From a virus: 27,020 nt of DNA. A model generated the notes under the pieces. It did no database searches. It was given only the letters and a program-made list of their open reading frames with translations, and was not told the DNA's origin. Shown here piece after piece: positions 14,699 to 20,461 of the stretch (the stretch's first letter is position 1; each line of letters begins with the position of its first letter). The position numbers and the translations under genes were made by a program. Where the stretch lies: positions 1 to 27,020 of IMG/VR virus record IMGVR_UViG_3300034524_000178. One strand, written 5' to 3'.

Positions 14699-15592
14699 AT
14701 GATTATTAATGCTGGTAACTTAAGGCAGCTTTATAGAAGTTTTAAAGTCCTGTTTCTCGATGCTTTTAATAAGGCTGCACCAAAATGGAAAAAAGTTGCT
14801 ATGGAGGTACCATCTACAGATAAAGGAAACGAGTATAAATGGTTAGGCAAACTCCCCAGGGTGCGGGAATGGATTGGTGACAGGGTTATACAAAACCTCG
14901 CCGAGTACGATTTTACTATCAAAAATAAACCTTGGGAGCTAACCATCGGTGTAGACCGTGATGACATCGAGGATGACCAGATAGGGTTATACAATCCTTT
15001 GATGCAAAACATGGCTTATGAAATGGCCATGCATCCCGATGAATTAGTGTTTGAATTACTAGCCAATGGATTTAATCAACTATGTTATGACGGTCAGTAC
15101 TTTTTTGACGCAGACCATAAAGACGGCAATGGCCCGATTCAAAGTAATGTTACAGATGCACCCCTTTCTCCGACTTCATATGGTGCAGCCCGCACTGCAA
15201 TGCAGTCTCTAACTGATGAGCACGGCAAATCTTTACGGGTTACACCAAATCTTCTAGTAGTTCCACCTCAACTGGAAGATAAGGGCAGAGAAATATTAGA
15301 AAAGCAGCGATTATCATCAGGCGAAGACAACATCTACTATAAATCGGCAGAATTGTTGGCAGCACCGGAATTAGCTGCATATCCAACCAGGTGGTTCTTG
15401 CTAGATACCACTAAGCCGATTAAGCCTTTGATTTATCAAACCAGAAGAAAGGTAGAATTTGTTGCTAAGGATAACCCAGATGATGAAAATGTATTTATGC
15501 GTAAAGAGTTTATCTATGGTGCTGACGCAAGATACAATGCCGGTTATGGTCTATGGCAATTAGCTTACGGTTCTACCGGGGATGGAGCGTGA
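14699..15592 (+). CDS. Major capsid protein (Mu gpT-like)
   Basis: A 297-residue major head subunit of the Mu gpT family. Telling segments are the N-terminal LYRSFKVLFLDAF, EYKWLGKLPRVREWIGDR (46-63), WELTIGVDRDDIEDD, then YFFDADHKDG, the central LRVTPNLLVVPPQLE and the C-terminal FIYGADARYNAGYGLWQLAYGS. Length is close to Mu gpT (305). An AAGGAG about 15 bases upstream and AAAAGGA nearer the ATG are both possible ribosome sites. It sits after the cement protein and before the HI1506-like protein, the normal order. Confidence 0.93.
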   Translation: MIINAGNLRQLYRSFKVLFLDAFNKAAPKWKKVAMEVPSTDKGNEYKWLGKLPRVREWIGDRVIQNLAEYDFTIKNKPWELTIGVDRDDIEDDQIGLYNPLMQNMAYEMAMHPDELVFELLANGFNQLCYDGQYFFDADHKDGNGPIQSNVTDAPLSPTSYGAARTAMQSLTDEHGKSLRVTPNLLVVPPQLEDKGREILEKQRLSSGEDNIYYKSAELLAAPELAAYPTRWFLLDTTKPIKPLIYQTRRKVEFVAKDNPDDENVFMRKEFIYGADARYNAGYGLWQLAYGSTGDGA

Positions 15593-15598
15593 TAACTG

Positions 15599-15997
15599 AT
15601 GCCGGTAATAATTACTTCTAAGCGTGATGGCTTCAGACGGTGCGGGATTGAACATCCCGCCAAGCCTGTAGAATATCCTGATGACAGATTTACCGAGGAG
15701 CAATTAAAGAAGCTTAAAGCCGAACCAATGCTGATAGTGCAGGTTGTTGACGGGCAAAACCAAAAAGAGCAAAAACAAGAGAAACCTGGAGAACAAGAAA
15801 AATTTATCGAAGGCAATCTGGATCCAGAACAGCTTGAAACTATGAAGATGGATGACTTACGGCAGTTGGCTGGAGAGATGCAGCTTGAGGTACCTAGTAA
15901 AATAACCAAAAAGGAACTTGTAGAACTCATTAGTTCTGAGAAGGTTTTAGTTGATGAAAAAGCCGTCATTGAACCTAATGATATAAAAACGGAATAA
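15599..15997 (+). CDS. FluMu HI1506-like protein with Rho-N/SAP-like helical motif
   Basis: A 132-residue protein. The N-terminal 40 residues (MPVIITSKRDGFRRCGIEHP, then a RFTEEQLKKLKAEPMLIVQ segment) match the short FluMu-type domain found after the Mu major capsid gene. A low-complexity Gln/Lys/Glu linker follows (about 52-68). The C-terminal part (about 75-112) has the helix-extended-loop-helix pattern of Rho-N/SAP/LEM-like motifs (MKMDDLRQLAGEM, then TKKELVELI). The role is unknown; it may be a head-completion or DNA-contacting protein. It starts 6 bases after the capsid stop with a weak ribosome site. Confidence 0.7.
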   Translation: MPVIITSKRDGFRRCGIEHPAKPVEYPDDRFTEEQLKKLKAEPMLIVQVVDGQNQKEQKQEKPGEQEKFIEGNLDPEQLETMKMDDLRQLAGEMQLEVPSKITKKELVELISSEKVLVDEKAVIEPNDIKTE

Positions 15998-16009
15998 AGG
16001 TGAAAAATT

Positions 16010-16444
16010 ATGTATTGTTCCATCCAGGACATAATTAATCGAATTTCTGAAGATGTCCTAATCAGGCTAACCGATGATAAAGATACTGGAATGATTGATG
16101 AGACTAAGGTTAATGAGGCTATCGAAGAAGCGGTCGGAGAAATAGATGCCTATGCACAAAGCAGGTACACCCTACCCTTTAATCCTGTGCCTAAGATAAT
16201 TAAGAAGCTCACGGTTGATCTGGCTATCTACTCCCTTTTCGCCCGACGTGGACTTAATGCAGACAATAATGAAGACCAGGTGATTATCCAGCAGAGAAAA
16301 GACGCTGTTAAATTCCTCGAAAATTTGGCCCGGGGATTAATTACTATTGGACCTGCTCCTGAGCAAACGCAGAAACCTGAATCAGGTGTAATAGTAACAG
16401 GTCCGGGAAGGGTATTTTCCAGAGAAAAAATGAGGGATTTCTAA
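16010..16444 (+). CDS. DUF1320 protein (Mu gp36-like), head-tail connector candidate
   Basis: A 144-residue protein of the Mu gp36/DUF1320 family: the start YCSIQDIINRISEDVLIRLTDD, helix EAIEEAVGEIDAYAQSRYTLPF (40-61), VPKIIKKLTVDLAIYSLFARRG and the C-terminal ARGLITIG. These proteins resemble head-tail adaptor (gp6/gp15-type) connectors that bind below the portal. AAAGGTG precedes the ATG. The stop overlaps the next start by one base. Confidence 0.87.
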   Translation: MYCSIQDIINRISEDVLIRLTDDKDTGMIDETKVNEAIEEAVGEIDAYAQSRYTLPFNPVPKIIKKLTVDLAIYSLFARRGLNADNNEDQVIIQQRKDAVKFLENLARGLITIGPAPEQTQKPESGVIVTGPGRVFSREKMRDF

Positions 16445-16923
16445 TGAGCGGTATTAAACTGGTGGGCGATTGGGCCCGATTAGAAAAGAATTTAAACCGG
16501 TTAAAAAAGATGAGCTTTCTTGCTCTACATAAAGAAATCGGGGAACAATTACTAACAAATACCAAAGAACGTTTCCGTAAGCAAGTTGATCCAGATGGTA
16601 AACCTTGGGCTAAATCTTTCCGAGCTGTACAGGAAAAGGGTAAAACTCTGATGGACAAAAGAGAGTTGTATAACTCCCTAAGTTTTAAAGCTAAGCCTGA
16701 CCGGGTAGATGTTGGTACTAATAAGATATATGCTGCCACCCACCAGGAAGGTGCAGTAATAAAACCGAGAAAAGCAAAGTATCTTAAGTTCAAATTTAAC
16801 GGGAGTTTCAGGACTGTAAAGAAAGTAAAAATACCTGCCCGGCCCTTTATGGGTATTAACAGAAATGACCGACAGGATATAGAGGAAATAATCAGAGAGC
16901 GTATTGAGGAGATATTAAGATGA
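16444..16923 (+). CDS. Phage virion morphogenesis protein (Mu gpG-like)
   Basis: A 159-residue protein of the gpG/P2 gpS-type virion morphogenesis family, tied to head completion and tail joining. The family signature is the central TKERFRKQVDPDGKPWAKS, followed by LMDKRELYNSLSF, then VDVGTNKIYAATHQEGAVI and the C-terminal IPARPFMGI. Mu G follows F directly; here the gene lies after the gp36-like gene, six genes downstream of F. It is coupled to both neighbours by overlapping stop and start codons. Confidence 0.88.
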   Translation: MSGIKLVGDWARLEKNLNRLKKMSFLALHKEIGEQLLTNTKERFRKQVDPDGKPWAKSFRAVQEKGKTLMDKRELYNSLSFKAKPDRVDVGTNKIYAATHQEGAVIKPRKAKYLKFKFNGSFRTVKKVKIPARPFMGINRNDRQDIEEIIRERIEEILR

Positions 16924-17423
16924 TCCAGGAATGCCTTAATCATGTAAAAGGTTGTCTCATAGAAATTGGGATAAACAATATTTTCGAAGATGAGGACAAT
17001 GTAAATAACTATAAAGGGTTTAAATTCGCCGGCATTTTGGTTGGTGATGAAACCATTGAAAAAGACGGTAGCTTGGTGGCAAAGGCAGATCTGGATGAAA
17101 TGAAACGAATATATCGCCGGAGGCTTTATACAAGGGAATTACCCGTATCAGTGCTTATAGTTGATAAAAATAAAGATCTGGTGAATGAACATCTGCAAAC
17201 TTTTTTGGTTACTATTGGAACCGGTTTTAAAGATGCCAATGAAAACTATATCTCAATCACAGCCGGCAATCCCACCTGGTTGGAAGAACGCAGTAAACTC
17301 AAACAGCGGTCCGGGGTGGAAATATCCCTGACCTTTGCCGGCGGCATATACAAGGATAAAGAAAAACTTTTGGTTGATTTATCTAATGCACTGCAGATTG
17401 AAACTGAATTAGGAGGTGTCTAA
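16920..17423 (+). CDS. Mu gp37-position protein, tail terminator candidate
   Basis: A 167-residue alpha/beta protein: an N-terminal helix, then VNNYKGFKFAGILVGDETIEKDG, then a basic pair of strands RIYRRRLYTRELPVSVLIVDK, a central helix DLVNEHLQTFLVTIG and a C-terminal strand VEISLTFAGGIYKD. It lies where Mu has gp37, between the morphogenesis protein and the sheath, the usual slot for a tail terminator. The fold pattern fits, but family assignment by eye is weak. ATGA overlap with the previous gene. Confidence 0.6.
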   Translation: MIQECLNHVKGCLIEIGINNIFEDEDNVNNYKGFKFAGILVGDETIEKDGSLVAKADLDEMKRIYRRRLYTRELPVSVLIVDKNKDLVNEHLQTFLVTIGTGFKDANENYISITAGNPTWLEERSKLKQRSGVEISLTFAGGIYKDKEKLLVDLSNALQIETELGGV

Positions 17424-17424
17424 T

Positions 17425-17637
17425 TTGTCAATTAAAGACAGCACCGAAAAGAAAAAAGAAACCATACTCGACCCTAGCATAGAGGAATTGGCACAAAAAT
17501 TAAATATACCTAAATGGGTTATGGCCGGTGCCAAACACTTTTATAAATGGGGTGCCGGCAAAAGGATGCCGGAAAAAGAGTTTATAAGAAAAATTGAGGA
17601 CTGGCAGAAAGGTCCGATGTACAGAGGTGGTAAGTAA
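17425..17637 (+). CDS. Small hypothetical protein, Mu gp38 position
   Basis: A 70-residue basic protein starting at TTG 17425, chosen because AGGAGG (17411-17416) lies 8 bases upstream; the GTG at 17416 lies within that ribosome site. Likely helices are EELAQKLNIPKWVMAGAKHF and EFIRKIEDWQK. Mu also carries a small gene (gp38) directly before its sheath gene, but I see no sequence likeness, so only position supports the link. It could be a helix-turn-helix-like tail assembly factor. The stop overlaps the sheath start. Confidence 0.6.
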   Translation: MSIKDSTEKKKETILDPSIEELAQKLNIPKWVMAGAKHFYKWGAGKRMPEKEFIRKIEDWQKGPMYRGGK

Positions 17638-19055
17638 TGCCTTTATCAAATGTAAATGTTACTATTCAAGACGGTGGATTAGGCATATTGGACCCTAACA
17701 GTGCAGTACCCCACGGAAAAGTAGGAGTATCTTCCCAGGGTGTGGCAAACCAGGTAGTACTTATAACTGACAAATCACAAATAGCTGCTTTTGGTACAGG
17801 CCCCTTGGTTAATGCTCTTACCGATGCATTTGATGCCGGCTCCAGACAAATATATGCGGTATTAGCTGAACCCGATATTAATGGTACAAAAAGCGCCATT
17901 ACCTCTACCAAAACAGGCCAGGGAGATATGACGGTCTCCGGAAATCCGCTTGATGCTTATGAGGTAAAAGTAGAAATTCTTTCCGATGGTGGTTTTAACC
18001 AGGCAACATTTAAATATTCCCTGGATGGCGGTGACAGCTATTCAGAGGAAATTACGGTACCCACTGACGGTGCATATGTAATTGCCAACACCGGATTAAC
18101 TCTAAACTTTACTGAGTATGCCACTACTCCGGCCGACAGCTTTAAAACCGGTGATGTATACAACTTTACTACAACGGCACCAACAGCAAGTATTGCTAAC
18201 ATTACCAATGCAGTTAATGCACTCCTGGATAGCAACTATTCCTTTGACTTCATTCATGTTGTAGGCGAAAGCGACAGTTCAGTTTGGACAGCTTTGGACA
18301 CTATTGCTGAGGATGCAGTTACTGAAAAGTATCGGTTCATTCACTTCCTTTGTGAGGCTGCATACTTATCAGCAGGGCAAACAACGGCTGAATGGGTGCA
18401 AAGCCTAATCGCTGCCAGAGCTAGCTTTGACAGTGTTAGGGTTTCGGTCTGTGCCGCTTTTGCAGAGATAGAAAACATAAATACAGGAAGGATTTTTAAT
18501 CATAACGGTGCCGGAATATATTCCGGCAGGGTTAGCTCAATCCCTTCCATGCGCTCCCCGGCTAGAGTACGGGACGGAAATTTGCCGAATGTCAAAAGTA
18601 TAAATCCAGTGGGACTATCCGAGGAGCAAATAGCTGCTTTGGATACTTTAGGATTTATTACTTTCAGAACTTATGAAGGAAAATCCGGTGTTTATGTAAC
18701 TGATGGTCGGATGATGGCTCCGGCAGGAAGTGATTTCCAATTTGTTGAGCATCGCCGGGTAATGGATAAAGCCTGTCGCAATCTTAGAAAAGCAGCTTTG
18801 GAGTACAAACATGCCGAAGTTGACCCCTTGGACCAAGAAGGAAGCCTGGCCCATTTCCAGGCCAGCCTTCAACAAGAACTGGATGCAATGGCTGCCGGCA
18901 GTGAAAAAGAAATAAGCTCCGGAAAAATTGAAATACCTGAACAGGATATTCTGGCCACCTCAAAACTAAGGGTGAAAATCAGAATAGTACCTATCGGTAT
19001 TATGAGAGAAATCGAACTTGACCTGGGCTTTGAAAATCCATTTTCAGCAGCTTAA
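17637..19055 (+). CDS. Contractile tail sheath protein (DUF2586-like)
   Basis: A 472-residue tail sheath protein. Evidence is the N-terminal VTIQDGGLGI with a strand-rich opening, KVGVSSQGVAN, a variable beta domain around residues 90-185 (with YSLDGGDSYSEEITV), the helical middle, and the conserved sheath end: IPSMRSPARVRDG, ITFRTYEGKSGVYVTDGRMMAP (about 344-365), EHRRVMDKACRN and a C-terminal strand pair KLRVKIRIVPIGIM. Its presence shows a contractile tail. GAGGTGG precedes the ATG. The tube gene follows by 13 bases, as in Mu (L then M). Confidence 0.9.
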   Translation: MPLSNVNVTIQDGGLGILDPNSAVPHGKVGVSSQGVANQVVLITDKSQIAAFGTGPLVNALTDAFDAGSRQIYAVLAEPDINGTKSAITSTKTGQGDMTVSGNPLDAYEVKVEILSDGGFNQATFKYSLDGGDSYSEEITVPTDGAYVIANTGLTLNFTEYATTPADSFKTGDVYNFTTTAPTASIANITNAVNALLDSNYSFDFIHVVGESDSSVWTALDTIAEDAVTEKYRFIHFLCEAAYLSAGQTTAEWVQSLIAARASFDSVRVSVCAAFAEIENINTGRIFNHNGAGIYSGRVSSIPSMRSPARVRDGNLPNVKSINPVGLSEEQIAALDTLGFITFRTYEGKSGVYVTDGRMMAPAGSDFQFVEHRRVMDKACRNLRKAALEYKHAEVDPLDQEGSLAHFQASLQQELDAMAAGSEKEISSGKIEIPEQDILATSKLRVKIRIVPIGIMREIELDLGFENPFSAA

Positions 19056-19068
19056 GGAGGTGTAATTA

Positions 19069-19503
19069 ATGGCTGTTAACGGCAAGAAATATAGTTGGGA
19101 AGATATAACTGCGGCAATGCCTCACGGGATACTGATTGACATAGACAGCATTGAGTATTCAGATGGCAAAGAAGTTGAACTGCAGTATGGCAAAGGTAGT
19201 CTGCCTACCGGTTATGGTACCGGCAACTATTCTGCGGAAGGTAAATTAACACTACTGCGGGAGGAGTTTAACAGGTTGCTGAATTACGCAAAAGGATTAG
19301 GTAAGTCTTTATATACTCTCCCGCCCTTTCCCATTACTGTTGCCTATGCTAACGAAGATCAGCCAACTACAGTCGATGTTTTAAAAGGTGTCAAATTTTC
19401 CAAAACTTCCACCTCCGTTAGCCAAGCTGATAAAAATGTAAAAATTGACCTTGATATCCAGATTGTCGGCGGAATAGCTTGGAACGGCGTTCACCCGGCT
19501 TAA
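19069..19503 (+). CDS. Tail tube protein (Mu gpM-like)
   Basis: A 144-residue protein placed directly after the sheath, as the tail tube gene is in Mu. It begins VNGKKYSWEDI, with a beta-rich pattern (ILIDIDSIEYSDGKEVELQYGKG), a central helix LREEFNRLLNYAKGLG and C-terminal strands KIDLDIQIVGGIAWNG, typical of tube proteins of the Hcp/gpV-like fold. AAGGAGGTG lies upstream of the ATG. It should form the inner hexameric tube through which DNA passes. Confidence 0.87.
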   Translation: MAVNGKKYSWEDITAAMPHGILIDIDSIEYSDGKEVELQYGKGSLPTGYGTGNYSAEGKLTLLREEFNRLLNYAKGLGKSLYTLPPFPITVAYANEDQPTTVDVLKGVKFSKTSTSVSQADKNVKIDLDIQIVGGIAWNGVHPA

Positions 19504-19529
19504 TTTAAAAAAATTGGGAGGTATAAAGC

Positions 19530-19886
19530 ATGAATGCAAATGAAAATACAAAAACAACAGAGTTAACAAAAGAGCAAATTGAGCAGTGGAAAGCCCAATA
19601 TGGCGAAGTCTATAAGATTCAGACCGATACAGATAACCCTAATGAAAAGCCTCTGGTATTTTACTTCCAGAAGCCTGCCAGAACCCACTTTTCCCGGTTT
19701 ATTAAAGACAGCATGAAGGACGCCTACAAGGCTATGCACACAATGATTAACGACTTAGCCCTTCATCCTTCCAAGGAAAAGCTGGCGCAAATATTCCAGG
19801 AGAAACCAGGTCTGGTTGTAGCCGTGGGTAATGAATTAAATAAGATTATCGGGGTATCTGAAGATTTTTTAACGTCGAAGGTATAG
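19530..19886 (+). CDS. Tail assembly chaperone, short (unshifted) form
   Basis: A 118-residue acidic, helical protein between the tube and tape measure genes, the position of the tail assembly chaperone (Mu gp41). A soluble N-terminal half (EQIEQWKAQYGEVYKI, then FYFQKPARTHFSRFI) precedes a helical region. Its last codons contain the slippery heptamer T TTT TTA, after which the unshifted frame ends in four more codons (TSKV). It should coat the tape measure protein during tail assembly. GGGAGG precedes the ATG. Confidence 0.85.
   Translation: MNANENTKTTELTKEQIEQWKAQYGEVYKIQTDTDNPNEKPLVFYFQKPARTHFSRFIKDSMKDAYKAMHTMINDLALHPSKEKLAQIFQEKPGLVVAVGNELNKIIGVSEDFLTSKV
19865..19871 (+). promoter_or_regulatory. 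Programmed -1 frameshift site (T_TTT_TTA)
   Basis: The heptamer lies in the zero frame as gaT TTT TTA, the canonical X_XXY_YYZ form. The -1 frame is closed by TGA at 19859-19861, four bases before the heptamer, and is open from there to 20110. GGGGT at 19851-19855, 9 bases upstream, may act as a stimulatory Shine-Dalgarno-like element. I see no strong downstream stem, so efficiency is unknown. Confidence 0.85.
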
Positions 19887-20110
19887 GCGAGGAGATACAA
19901 AAACGTCTGGAGGTATTGGAAAACTCCTTTTACCTTCAGACGGAATTTCTCATAGAACGGTATTTTGGGTTAAGTGTGGAAGAGATTGACAGATTGGAGC
20001 AGGAAACATTCTTGGATTTAGCAGCTAAGGCCATATTCCTAGAAAAGAAAAAGGCTGAAATAATTTCAGCCGGGATTATTGAAGCTATTAATAGGATATT
20101 CGTAAGATGA
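19871..20110 (+). CDS. Tail assembly chaperone, -1 frame extension (T domain)
   Basis: This is the -1 frame part of the long chaperone. Slippage at 19865-19871 joins 114 residues of the first frame to 79 residues here, giving a 193-residue fusion. No ATG with a ribosome site exists in this frame; the first plausible start, TTG at 19916, has a GGAGG only a few bases upstream. The extension is acidic and helical (EEIQKRLEVLE, ERYFGLSVEEIDRLEQETF, AAKAIFLEKKKAEIIS). In lambda-like systems this domain binds the tail tube protein. Its 3' part also encodes, on the opposite strand, the terminator of the adjacent minus-strand gene. Confidence 0.85.
   Translation, partial: NVEGIGEEIQKRLEVLENSFYLQTEFLIERYFGLSVEEIDRLEQETFLDLAAKAIFLEKKKAEIISAGIIEAINRIFVR
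20041..20071 (-). terminator. Minus-strand intrinsic terminator inside chaperone gene
   Basis: Read on the minus strand, an 8-bp stem GGCTGAAA / TTTCAGCC (20053-20060 and 20064-20071) with a 3-base loop is followed by TTTTTCTTTTCT (complement of 20041-20052). It lies about 42 bases beyond the stop of the minus-strand gene at 20113 and within the coding sequence of the plus-strand chaperone. The plus strand has no T run after the stem, so it should act only on the minus-strand transcript. Confidence 0.75.
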
Positions 20111-20112
20111 TT

Positions 20113-20409
20113 TTATTTCCAGCCTTTCTTTTCTAGCCAAGTATTAAGCCGAGCTTCAAAAGCATCGGCGTCCTTATTTCCTAACTCAATACCTTCTTTA
20201 GCACCTTCTTTTAAACTTTGCTTAAAACCAGATTTAAGCTCTGTATAACATTCTTTTAATAATGAAGCAGTACCTATAATAATTCTACCAATATCTCTAA
20301 ATATCTCTGCAATAATAAAACGACTCTTCCAAGTAGCATATATTAAGCCTAGACAAGCACCTATACCAAAGAAAAAAAGAAATATACCAAATGCACCAAG
20401 AAATAACAT
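20113..20409 (-). CDS. Small membrane protein of unknown function, minus-strand moron
   Basis: A 98-residue protein with one strongly hydrophobic N-terminal segment (about residues 2-25, rich in Phe, Leu and Gly) followed by a cytoplasm-like amphipathic, charged part (SLLKECYTELKSGFKQSL) and a C-terminus ending EKKGWK. It lies opposite the late operon, between the tail chaperone and tape measure genes, with its stop 2 bases from the chaperone stop. AGGAGGTGG lies upstream of its ATG, with AGGAGG (complement of 20419-20424) 9 bases away. With its own promoter and terminator it is an autonomous unit, the hallmark of a moron expressed from the prophage. No family is recognised; superinfection exclusion is one possibility, but nothing in the sequence shows it. 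Confidence 0.8.
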   Translation of the reverse strand: MLFLGAFGIFLFFFGIGACLGLIYATWKSRFIIAEIFRDIGRIIIGTASLLKECYTELKSGFKQSLKEGAKEGIELGNKDADAFEARLNTWLEKKGWK

Positions 20410-20430
20410 AATTATCCACCTCCTAGCTTT

Positions 20431-20459
20431 AGGATATAAGAAAAAACGGGGGCGGTCAA
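20431..20459 (-). promoter_or_regulatory. Sigma70-like promoter of the minus-strand moron
   Basis: On the minus strand, TTGACC (complement of 20454-20459) and TATCCT (complement of 20431-20436) stand 17 bases apart; TATATC is an alternative -10 at 15 bases. The -35 matches the consensus at five of six positions and the -10 at four. The ribosome site of the moron lies just downstream. The promoter overlaps the ribosome-binding region of the tape measure gene on the other strand, so active late transcription could interfere with it. Confidence 0.6.
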
Positions 20460-20461
20460 CA

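Noticed and set aside
15565-16032. Minus-strand 155-codon open frame opposite the HI1506-like gene
   Set aside because: Cys/Ser-rich shadow of a Lys/Glu/Gln-rich protein, without a ribosome site.
16344-16943. Minus-strand 199-codon open frame
   Set aside because: It lies wholly opposite the gp36-like and gpG-like genes, has no ribosome site, and its Ser/Leu/Ile-rich translation is typical of an antisense shadow.
19916-20110. Separate 64-aa gene starting at TTG 19916
   Set aside because: The frame is open back to just before the slippery heptamer and the ribosome-like GGAGG is too close; reading it as the -1 extension of the chaperone explains it better.
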